The position numbers and the translations under genes were made by a program. A DNA stretch of 6,103 bases from Oscillospiraceae bacterium. GTDB lineage: Bacteria > Bacillota > Clostridia > Oscillospirales > Oscillospiraceae. Under the pieces are notes generated by a model, which was not told where the DNA came from, did no database searches, and saw nothing but the letters and a program-made list of their open reading frames with translations. Shown in pieces: positions 1 to 5,099 of the stretch. The DNA is taken from the NCBI GenBank assembly GCA_024404215.1, contig JAKSQI010000098.1:1-6103 (forward strand). The letters are read 5' to 3'. Each line of letters starts with the position of its first letter. Positions within the stretch are counted from its first letter, which is position 1.

Positions 1-80
1 CCTTATGCGCGGCTGTTGCTAAATTTCGGCTTGTGATTTCCTTTCCTAAACCTTGTATACTACTACTCCCCCAATAACCG

Positions 81-122
81 CGCACAAAAAGGCCGCCCCT
101 TCCGGAGCGGCCTTTTTGTGCG
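81..122. terminator. Bidirectional intrinsic terminator hairpin (GGCCGC family, copy 1)
   Basis: A perfect 16-bp inverted repeat (81-96 with 107-122) encloses a 10-nt loop. The core is GGCCGC/GCGGCC, flanked by an A-run on the left and a T-run on the right, so an RNA read from either strand would form a GC-rich stem followed by U residues. The same core recurs at 1111-1138 and 1277-1304. It probably ends a gene lying left of the window, since no coding region can be supported in 1-80. Confidence 0.85.
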
Positions 123-300
123 TTAATCAGCTTCAGGTGCCCCTCCACTTCGCCGGCTCGCATGCCTGAGCGCAGTGAAGGACGAGAGGCGTGCCTGCAA
201 CCGCAGCTGAACCAGGGGCGGTATCCCATCGTTATCGCTCCCCGCTCGCAGGCAGCTACACCTTATCCTTACCTCGACGGCCGATAATTAATTATCCCCG
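123..300. other. Non-coding GC-rich palindromic spacer
   Basis: I see no supported gene here. The stretch holds several inverted repeats: 160-167 with 187-194 (8 bp with one G-T pair), 192-198 with 248-254 (7 bp), and 139-144 with 214-219 (6 bp). The composition resembles the intergenic palindromic repeats common in gut Clostridia. It could be a decayed repeat or a structured RNA; the sequence alone does not decide. Confidence 0.4.
283..296. repeat. Perfect 14-bp AT-rich palindrome
   Basis: GATAATTAATTATC is a perfect palindrome with no spacer. It lies about 40 bp upstream of a TATAAT box (336-341) and about 60 bp upstream of the truncated gene. Its size and symmetry would suit a dimeric regulator, but an AT-rich palindrome can arise by chance and no partner regulator is visible. 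Confidence 0.35.
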
Positions 301-335
301 TACATAAAAGTGTGATTCAAACACCACAAATTCCA

Positions 336-341
336 TATAAT
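336..341 (+). promoter_or_regulatory. Possible -10 box (TATAAT) upstream of the COG1373 remnant
   Basis: A perfect TATAAT lies 21 nt before the TTG at 363. No convincing -35 box is found 16-18 bp upstream; the best is TGATTC at 313-318. The box also sits inside a small inverted repeat (ACACCA at 321-326 with TGGTGT at 341-346). This is a weak call because AT-rich spacers often contain such hexamers. Confidence 0.3.
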
Positions 342-353
342 GGTGTGGTTTGA

Positions 354-1097
354 CTTGCATTTTTGGTTCTTCAGAATATAATTGAGGCGCTTTCCGGTAT
401 AATCGGCGCCTATGAGCGTGATTTTGCCAAGCATCCCAACCTCAGTGAGTTCCCGAAGATATCCATGATTTGGAAGTCTCTGCCATCTCAGTTGGCAAGA
501 GAGAACAAGAAATTTATTTATAAGGTCGTAAAAGAGGGCGCTCGCGCCCGGGAATATGAGGATGCCTTGCAGTGGCTTGTTGATGCCCGCCTAGTGCATA
601 AAATCTACCGCAGCACCGCCCCCGGCCTCCTAGTTGCAGCGTATGATGACCTGTCTGCATTCAAAATTTATCTGGTGGATGTTGGCTTGCTTCGCCGCCT
701 GGCCCAGCTTGCGCCAACGGCCTTTGGTGAAGGCAATCGTTTGTTTACGGAGTTCAAAGGCGCTTTGTCGGAAAACTACGTGCTGCAAACCTTGGTCACG
801 CAATTTGAAGTGGTGCCCCGGTACTGGACGCAGACCAACCCTCCCTATGAGGTGGATTTCCTGATTCAGAGAGAAAACGATATTTTCCCTGTGGAGGTTA
901 AATCTGAGGCAAATACTACCGGCAAGAGCCTGAAAAAGTTCAAGGAATTGTTCCCGAATCAGGTTAAACTCCGTGTTCGCTTCTCGCTGGATAACCTAAA
1001 GCTGGATGATGATGTGCTGAATATCCCGCTGTTCATGGCAGATCAGGCAGATAAGCTGATTGGATTGGCTTTAAAAGAGCAGTCTTCATCAACGTAA
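354..1097 (+). pseudogene. 5'-truncated COG1373 protein: DUF4143 domain without its AAA ATPase
   Basis: The reading frame opens after a TGA at 351-353, and its first possible start is a TTG at 363 with no ribosome binding site (244 residues from there). It matches the C-terminal half of COG1373 proteins, which normally run to roughly 400-450 residues with an N-terminal P-loop ATPase. Only the linker AYERDFAKH (16-24), the winged-helix-like region (about 32-83), the KIYLVDVGLL segment (101-110) and DUF4143 remain. The last has a PD-(D/E)XK-like pattern: E137, then EVDFLI (163-168), then PVEVKS (176-181). No Walker A or B motif is present. The family is common and often multicopy in gut anaerobes, and its role is poorly defined (putative DNA-binding or nuclease-like ATPase). 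The remaining frame has no internal stop, so the loss is either recent or the fragment is still translated. Family assignment is firm; pseudogene status is inferred from the missing domain and start. Confidence 0.8.
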
Positions 1098-1110
1098 ATC
1101 CCCCCACGCA

Positions 1111-1138
1111 CTTAAAGGCCGCCCCTTTTGGAGCGGCC
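1111..1138. terminator. GGCCGC-family hairpin, copy 2
   Basis: GGCCGC (1117-1122) pairs with GCGGCC (1133-1138) across a 10-nt loop, just after the stop of the COG1373 remnant. There is no T-run on the plus side; on the minus strand the stem is followed by only TTT. As a plus-strand terminator it is therefore weak. It may act on transcripts arriving from the right, or be a decayed copy of the same repeat. Confidence 0.55.
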
Positions 1139-1148
1139 TCGACTTATT

Positions 1149-1268
1149 GACCAACTGCACGATAAGGGTCCGGCTACCACTTATGAACACCGCCGCTCTC
1201 CTTTCCTCCCCCATGACTATGGGGGAGGTGGCTTGCCACGCAAGACGGAGGGGGCACTGCAGTTGGTC
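1149..1268. repeat. 11-bp inverted repeat framing a palindromic element
   Basis: GACCAACTGCA at 1149-1159 is repeated as its exact reverse complement at 1258-1268, with 98 bp between. The interval contains the REP-like double hairpin, and a GGCCGC hairpin lies just outside each arm, so the whole block 1111-1304 is roughly symmetric. This could be the remains of a small non-autonomous element or an inverted duplication of a terminator with its flank. Confidence 0.5.
1205..1254. repeat. REP-like palindromic repeat (double hairpin)
   Basis: A perfect 10-bp stem, CCTCCCCCAT (1205-1214) with ATGGGGGAGG (1219-1228), has a 4-nt loop. It is followed by TGG, a second small hairpin CTTGC-CAC-GCAAG (1232-1244), and then ACGGAGGGGG. 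This order (C-rich palindrome, GGTGGC, second hairpin, ACGGAGGG) is familiar from high-copy extragenic palindromes in gut Clostridia. Such repeats are often mobilised by IS200-like REP-associated transposases, but no transposase is in this window. The family match is from memory. Confidence 0.65.
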
Positions 1269-1276
1269 CACTGCAA

Positions 1277-1304
1277 AAAGGCCGCCCCTTTCGGAGCGGC
1301 CTTT
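1277..1304. terminator. GGCCGC-family terminator, copy 3, best suited to the UroD-like gene
   Basis: AAAGGCCGC (1277-1285) pairs perfectly with GCGGCCTTT (1296-1304) over a 10-nt loop. On the minus strand the stem is followed by a run of five T. It is therefore a good intrinsic terminator for transcripts coming from the UroD-superfamily gene, which would pass through repeat copy A first. On the plus strand the tail is only TTTG. Confidence 0.7.
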
Positions 1305-1310
1305 GTTATA

Positions 1311-1478
1311 GCTTCGCAGAATTCGCTTGCGCACAAGCGAACAAATTCTAATTCATGATTTGTGACGACATGCGCGCCACAAATCATTCTTCTCAGCCGA
1401 TAAGTGTGCGAGGACAGCGAGTGCGCGTCAATCGGCTGCGTCCCTCTGGCAAAGAAAGGACAAAGTCCTTTCTGCCAG
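1311..1478 (-). repeat. Structured intergenic repeat, copy A
   Basis: This 168-bp unit recurs as copy B at 4251-4419, about 80% identical by hand alignment. It contains four successive inverted repeats: 1322-1329 with 1334-1341, 1357-1364 with 1378-1385, 1394-1401 with 1431-1438, and 1446-1461 with 1465-1478 (the last with a 2-nt bulge). Its edge lies 5 nt beyond the TAA of the UroD-like gene on the minus strand, so it would form the first part of that mRNA's 3' untranslated region before the terminator at 1277-1304. The minus strand is given because both copies follow minus-strand genes. I do not recognise it as a named RNA or repeat family. Confidence 0.8.
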
Positions 1479-1483
1479 ATGAA

Positions 1484-2521
1484 TTAGAACAGAATCTGCC
1501 AGGGCATACGGGTGATTTCTTCCTTCTTGGCACCCATCTTCTCAACGCTGTAATCGTCAATGGCATCGCACAGCCACTTGTAAACGTTGGGGAATACGGA
1601 GCCGGGGCCGCCCTGAGCGATGCAGGGGATGAAGCCCTTGGCGGTGCCAACCTCATCCAGAACCTGCCATACGCACTCACGTACGGATTCCTCGGTAGCG
1701 TCAGCACGGTCAATCATGGCGCCGTCGAAGCCGCCCATGAAGGTGATCTTGTCGCCGTACTTCTTAACCATCTCGGGGATGTTGTTGGAGGCCATGCAGC
1801 CCTGCCATACATCGATGCCCATGTCAATCATGGTGGGCACCAGAGTGGCGCCATAGCTGTCGGAGTGATGGAATACATACTTGCAGCCATGCTCCTTGTA
1901 ATAGCCGTAGATGGTCTTGTAAGCATCGCCGAAGAAGTCTTCAAACATGGCGGGAGACATGAAGGTGGACTTCATGGAGCCCCAGTCGTCGTGATGGAAG
2001 AGGGCGTCAGGCTGAATGTACTTGCAGATGTACTCGGCCAGCTCCAGCTCCCAGTCAACCAGGAACTTAACCAGGTCGTGCATCTCATCCTCGCACTCAT
2101 AGAAAGCCATCATTACGTTTTCCATACCGCCGCAGTGGTGCATTCTTTCGAACAGACCGGGGGCAACGAAGGGAGCAGCATAGGATTCCTTGGCATCAAC
2201 GGCGTCGCGCTGAGCCTTGAACATAGCCCACTCTTCTTCGGGGAACTTCAGGGAAGGAGCCTTCAGGTAATCCTGCCAGTGCTCAAAGTCCTTAATAACA
2301 ATCTTGTCAGGAGTATGTACAGGGAAAGCACCGGGTACATTCTCGGGGAAGCTGTTGGTAACGCCCCAGGCGTCAACAACGTCCATCTCGCCCTTCTTGG
2401 GAGAGGGGCTGTGCATCATAAAGGGATGGAACAGGAACTGAATGGCTTCGTAGTTGTTGCAGAAACGGTCAGGGTTGCCGCCGCGGATAACGGCATCCAT
2501 GTTTTCTCTTGCAGTCATCAT
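1484..2521 (-). CDS. UroD-superfamily protein, probable corrinoid methyltransferase-like
   Basis: The 345-residue soluble protein has the length and pattern of the uroporphyrinogen decarboxylase superfamily (PF01208). It lacks the N-terminal RQAGR-type motif of true HemE, so heme synthesis is unlikely. It resembles the divergent UroD-like proteins of anaerobic Firmicutes often annotated as veratrol or methylamine corrinoid-protein methyltransferases, which move methyl groups between a substrate, a corrinoid protein and a pterin. Visible motifs are HHDDWG (176-181), HHSDS (218-222), MGGFD (262-266) and GGPGS (304-308). Where MtaA/MtbA-type enzymes carry a zinc-binding HxC, this protein appears to have HSD, so metal binding may differ. 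The ATG at 2519-2521 is supported by AAGGAAG at 2531-2537 on the minus strand, 9 nt upstream; a second ATG follows at once. No corrinoid protein or activase gene is adjacent, so substrate and reaction are unknown. Repeat copy A begins 5 nt after its stop. Confidence 0.85.
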   Translation of the reverse strand: MMTARENMDAVIRGGNPDRFCNNYEAIQFLFHPFMMHSPSPKKGEMDVVDAWGVTNSFPENVPGAFPVHTPDKIVIKDFEHWQDYLKAPSLKFPEEEWAMFKAQRDAVDAKESYAAPFVAPGLFERMHHCGGMENVMMAFYECEDEMHDLVKFLVDWELELAEYICKYIQPDALFHHDDWGSMKSTFMSPAMFEDFFGDAYKTIYGYYKEHGCKYVFHHSDSYGATLVPTMIDMGIDVWQGCMASNNIPEMVKKYGDKITFMGGFDGAMIDRADATEESVRECVWQVLDEVGTAKGFIPCIAQGGPGSVFPNVYKWLCDAIDDYSVEKMGAKKEEITRMPWQILF

Positions 2522-2626
2522 GGTGAATTACTTCCTTTCATCTTTAATCTTCTTTATCTTTAATCTTTGACTAAATCCATGAATCTTAGGCCGGTTAATG
2601 GCAAATACGCAGATTTCATCTGCTTT
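2522..2626 (-). promoter_or_regulatory. A/G-rich leader of the UroD-like gene with a 12-bp direct repeat
   Basis: Between the candidate promoter and the start codon the transcript would carry a purine-rich leader. ATCTTTAATCTT (plus-strand reading) occurs twice, at 2540-2551 and 2556-2567. The ribosome binding site AAGGAAG lies at 2531-2537. The repeat may be simple-sequence drift or a site affecting initiation. I see no riboswitch fold, in particular no cobalamin box. Confidence 0.4.
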
Positions 2627-2655
2627 ATTATGACGGCAAAGGCCCCTAAATGCAA
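2627..2655 (-). promoter_or_regulatory. Candidate promoter of the UroD-like gene
   Basis: On the minus strand, TTGCAT (2655-2650) is followed after exactly 17 bp by CATAAT (2632-2627). The -10 matches the consensus at 5 of 6 positions; the -35 is weak. It sits about 105 bp upstream of the start codon and downstream of the preceding gene's terminator, which is where a promoter is needed. The rest of 2656-2810 shows no feature I can support. Confidence 0.45.
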
Positions 2656-2807
2656 GTGCCGGCCGCATTTTCTGCAATAAGCACGAAAACCGGCAGTTGC
2701 TTTTATGCACAATGCCGATTCTCCATTCCATTTCCGTCCGTGAATAACCCTTTCCCCTGCCCTTGGGTGCCTTCGCCCCATCCATTTTTCCTCCATCCCC
2801 GGCCCCG

Positions 2808-2853
2808 GACGAAAAAACAACTGCGGCAGAAACAGCAGCTGCCGCAGTTGTTT
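2808..2853 (-). terminator. Intrinsic terminator of the LRR-dockerin gene
   Basis: A perfect 15-bp stem (2815-2829 with 2839-2853) encloses a 9-nt loop. Read on the minus strand, the stem runs into a T-run (the A-run at 2812-2817). It lies 27 nt after the stop codon of the LRR-dockerin gene. It should end that transcript and separate it from the UroD-like gene. Confidence 0.9.
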
Positions 2854-2880
2854 ATAGATGTAATCAGCCACCCCCGGCTG

Positions 2881-4194
2881 TTAGGGTATTTCCGTCAGCC
2901 CCACATACCTATGGTATAGCAGGGCCACATCCTTCAGGTCACATTTCCCGTCTCCGTTCACATCCCCCTGACTGAGGGACGTACCCTCACCGGTCAGGCT
3001 GCGGAACAAGAGGGCCACATCCACCAGATTCAGGGCTCCGTCCCCGTTCAGGTCCCCCGTGAGAGGCTCCTCTTCCACGGGTGCCCGGGCCCCGCAGTGA
3101 ATGACTGCTTCGGCACGAACACCGGCATCGGCTGCCAGGGCATCCCATTGCTCCCGGCTGCCACCGTAATATACATCCGTCAGGCCCGAGCAGCCGTAAA
3201 AGGCATTCTGGCCCAAATAGCTCACCCCGGCAGGAATATAAACCTGGGATAAGGCCCGGTCGTATTCAAAGGCTTCCTCTTCAATTCGCGTTACGCTTTC
3301 CGGCAAAAGCGCAGAGGTCAGGCTGCGGCAGGAGGCAAAGCTGCTGGACCCGATGCGGGTCAAGCCCTCCGGGAAGGATACCGTCTTAAGCTTGCCGCAG
3401 TCAAAAAAGGCCAGATTCTCAATTTCCCGGATGCCGGGCTTTAGCACCAGCCTTTCCAGCCCGCTGCATTCCTGAAAGCTGCGATAGCCAACCCTGGGCA
3501 TGGTGGAAGGCAGAGTAAGCTCGCGGATAAAGCGGCTGCCCACAAAGCCGGTGTCAAAGATGCTTGTGACCCCTTCCGGTATGGTCAGGGAGGTCACCGC
3601 CTTCCCCCCCACGTACAGGGCCTCGGTGTGTGCCAAAGGGCTGTCATGAATCTGATGGATATTCACATCACACCAGGCAGCAAGATCCTCCAGATACACC
3701 GCCTTCATGGCGCAGGAAGCAAAGGCATAGTGCCATACACGGTTCACACTGGCAGGAATGGTAATGCTCTCCAGCCCCGTGCAGGAAGAAAAGCAGTAAG
3801 AGGATATCTCTTCAATCCCGGGCTCCAGCACCACCTGCTTCAGCTCCTTGCAATTACCAAAGGCATAATAGCCGGTACTTTCCAGACTGCCGGGCAAGGT
3901 AACCGAGGTAAGGCCCTGACAGCCGTAAAAGGCAAGGTCCCCCAGTGAGGTTATGCCATCCTCAATCTGCAGCCCCTGAATGCGGTCGGCGTAGGCCAGC
4001 CAAGGGGCCTCCCCCTCATAGCCCATGTCCCCGCTGCCTTGAATCGTCAAAAGCCCGTCGGCGTTCAGCTGCCAGGTCACTCCTTCCCCGCAGGTGCCGC
4101 CGGCCGGCAGTCCGCTCTCCTCCGCCAAGGCAGAACCCATCAGCAGAAAGACAGCCAGCAAAGCCAAACATATGGTAAAGCATTTGTGTTTCAT
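2881..4194 (-). CDS. Secreted BspA-like leucine-rich-repeat protein with C-terminal dockerin
   Basis: This is a 437-residue exported protein. Residues 1-24 form a signal peptide (MKHK, a hydrophobic core, then SALA before EES). Residues about 30-65 hold the short segment (CG..TW.L..DG.L.I.G.GDM) that often precedes BspA/LRR_5 repeats. About 65-350 are LRR_5-type repeats of the form 'aF..C..L..v.lP..v..I', typical of surface adhesins. Residues 380-437 form a type I dockerin with two calcium-binding segments, GDLNGDGALNLVD and GDVNGDGKCDLKD. These carry the Asp1/Asn3/Asp5/Asp12 ligands, but LV and LK at positions 10/11, where classical cellulosomal dockerins often have Ser-Thr. I place the start at 4194 rather than the in-frame ATG at 4209, because GGGAG lies 8 nt upstream and the signal peptide begins there. 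It probably docks to a cohesin-bearing partner outside the cell. There is no catalytic domain, so a binding or adhesion role is inferred. Confidence 0.9.
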   Translation of the reverse strand: MKHKCFTICLALLAVFLLMGSALAEESGLPAGGTCGEGVTWQLNADGLLTIQGSGDMGYEGEAPWLAYADRIQGLQIEDGITSLGDLAFYGCQGLTSVTLPGSLESTGYYAFGNCKELKQVVLEPGIEEISSYCFSSCTGLESITIPASVNRVWHYAFASCAMKAVYLEDLAAWCDVNIHQIHDSPLAHTEALYVGGKAVTSLTIPEGVTSIFDTGFVGSRFIRELTLPSTMPRVGYRSFQECSGLERLVLKPGIREIENLAFFDCGKLKTVSFPEGLTRIGSSSFASCRSLTSALLPESVTRIEEEAFEYDRALSQVYIPAGVSYLGQNAFYGCSGLTDVYYGGSREQWDALAADAGVRAEAVIHCGARAPVEEEPLTGDLNGDGALNLVDVALLFRSLTGEGTSLSQGDVNGDGKCDLKDVALLYHRYVGLTEIP

Positions 4195-4202
4195 AGATTC
4201 AT

Positions 4203-4207
4203 CTCCC
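4203..4207 (-). promoter_or_regulatory. Ribosome binding site deciding the LRR-dockerin start
   Basis: GGGAG on the minus strand lies 8 nt before the ATG at 4192-4194. The upstream in-frame ATG at 4207-4209 overlaps this site and has no Shine-Dalgarno sequence of its own, so initiation at 4194 is preferred. Confidence 0.7.
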
Positions 4208-4250
4208 ATCCATCACGAATGAAAAGCCTTCCTCTTGCTCGCCCTTTCTG

Positions 4251-4419
4251 GCTTCGCAGAATTCGCCTTCGCAAAGGCGAATAAAGCATGAACCAGGATT
4301 TGCGACGACATGCGCGTCACAAATCATACTTCTCAGCCGATAAGTGTGCAAGCAAAGCGAGTGCACGGAAATCGGCTGCAATCCCCTTGGCAAAGGAATG
4401 ACTCTGTCATTCCTGCCAG
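4251..4419 (-). repeat. Structured intergenic repeat, copy B
   Basis: This is the second copy of the repeat at 1311-1478, in the same orientation, with one 1-nt length difference. Its edge lies 5 nt beyond the TAA of the membrane protein gene, the same spacing as copy A from its gene. Hairpins are at 4261-4269 with 4274-4282 (perfect 9 bp), 4297-4302 with 4320-4325, 4334-4341 with 4371-4378, and 4395-4402 with 4406-4413 (perfect 8 bp). Sequence changes in the first and last stems are matched on the opposite arm. No T-run follows on the minus strand, so it is not a simple terminator. It separates the membrane protein gene from the LRR-dockerin gene. Confidence 0.8.
4323..4351 (-). promoter_or_regulatory. 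Possible promoter inside repeat copy B, facing the LRR-dockerin gene
   Basis: On the minus strand TTGCAC (4351-4346) and TATGAT (4328-4323) are separated by exactly 17 bp. The -10 matches 5 of 6 positions; the -35 is weak. In copy A the matching hexamers are TCGCAC and AATGAT, which fit less well. If real, it would start transcription about 125 bp upstream of the LRR-dockerin start. The call rests on spacing and hexamers only. Confidence 0.3.
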
Positions 4420-4424
4420 CTCTC

Positions 4425-5054
4425 TTAGTACAGCACCCGGCCGGTGGCCTTCAGATATGCAAGAAAAATCAGGGTCAGCACCACCGGCAGCAGCAGGGCC
4501 AAAGTGCGGCCGGTTTTCTTCTTTTGGATGCAGAAGGTCATGACGAAGATAGAAACAAAGCTGACCAAAGCACTCAGCAAAGGAGAAGGGAAGCGATTCA
4601 GCGCCACGCCGGAATATGCCACGCCCAGGCAGGCCTGAATGGTATTGCCCAGACCCAGGATGATGCCGCCGAAAGCATTCTGCTTTTTGCAGAAGTAGGC
4701 AATCAATCCACCGGGCAAGGTCAGAAAGGTAGCCGGCAGCCAGCGGTTGAAATAATACATCTGGGCTTTGTCAATTTCCAGAGCCCCGGCAGCAATCTGC
4801 ACCAGATACACCAGCGGCTGGCTGATAAGGAAGAAAACAAAGCACTTCAGCATGGCCTCCCAGCCCTTGTGGCAGTTTACCACCAGAACAACCGCAAATA
4901 TCACCCACCATTCGTAGGCTATGCCGATATCCTGAAAGGACGTCCCCCGCAAGGGCTTAATCAGCATCACTGCGCCGGTGTAAATGCCCGCAGCCACCGC
5001 AAATACGATAACCCGCAGCCAGTTCATTTTGATGTGACCAAATAGCTTATTCAC
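4425..5054 (-). CDS. Polytopic membrane protein of unknown function
   Basis: The 209-residue protein is strongly hydrophobic, with about seven predicted membrane spans: near residues 13-31, 49-60, 69-90, 105-122, 127-148, 157-176 and 183-201. The conserved-looking part is SFQDIGIAYEWW...VVNCHKGWEAMLKCF (39-72), followed by the FLISQPLVYLVQ span. I recall similar hypothetical proteins in Lachnospiraceae and related Clostridia but know no function. The start is a GTG at 5052-5054, preceded by AGGTGG 4 nt upstream; the next in-frame ATG (residue 10) has no ribosome binding site. It begins 45 bp after the stop of the CxxC-dockerin gene with no terminator between, so the two are probably co-transcribed. 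I see no catalytic residues, transporter signature or helix-turn-helix. Confidence 0.75.
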   Translation of the reverse strand: MNKLFGHIKMNWLRVIVFAVAAGIYTGAVMLIKPLRGTSFQDIGIAYEWWVIFAVVLVVNCHKGWEAMLKCFVFFLISQPLVYLVQIAAGALEIDKAQMYYFNRWLPATFLTLPGGLIAYFCKKQNAFGGIILGLGNTIQACLGVAYSGVALNRFPSPLLSALVSFVSIFVMTFCIQKKKTGRTLALLLPVVLTLIFLAYLKATGRVLY

Positions 5055-5058
5055 TGGA

Positions 5059-5064
5059 CCACCT
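5059..5064 (-). promoter_or_regulatory. Ribosome binding site for the GTG start of the membrane protein
   Basis: AGGTGG on the minus strand lies 4 nt before the GTG at 5052-5054. The spacing is slightly short, but no alternative start nearby is better supported. The GTG overlaps the stop of a 10-codon frame (5083-5051). Confidence 0.5.
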
Positions 5065-5099
5065 GCTTCTTTTTGGATTTCATTTCCTGGTATGGATTC

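Noticed and set aside
1089..1358. Small open frames on both strands between the convergent genes
   Set aside because: They translate the terminator hairpins and palindromic repeats.
1111..1478. CRISPR array
   Set aside because: The repeats are palindromes of different kinds without regular spacing or unique spacers, and no cas gene is present.
1355..2563. A 402-codon plus-strand open frame, longer than the gene opposite it
   Set aside because: It lies antisense to the UroD-superfamily gene and runs into repeat copy A. Its translation shows no recognisable family, and the minus-strand gene has clear homology and a ribosome binding site.
2522..2810. Cobalamin or other riboswitch upstream of the methyltransferase-like gene
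   Set aside because: No conserved B12-box-like sequence or multi-stem fold is visible; the leader is A/G-rich and mostly unstructured.
2528..2871. Two overlapping minus-strand frames of 85 and 103 codons upstream of the UroD-like gene
   Set aside because: They cover the candidate promoter and the terminator stem, have no ribosome binding site or recognisable family, and overlap each other in different frames.
4344..5045. A 233-codon plus-strand open frame
   Set aside because: It is antisense to the membrane protein gene, begins inside repeat copy B, and its translation is low-complexity and Gln/His-rich with no family resemblance.
5051..5083. A 10-codon frame (MKSKKKQVVQ) whose stop overlaps the GTG of the membrane protein
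   Set aside because: AGGA abuts its ATG too closely to act as a ribosome binding site. It is too short to judge, and the overlap may be chance.
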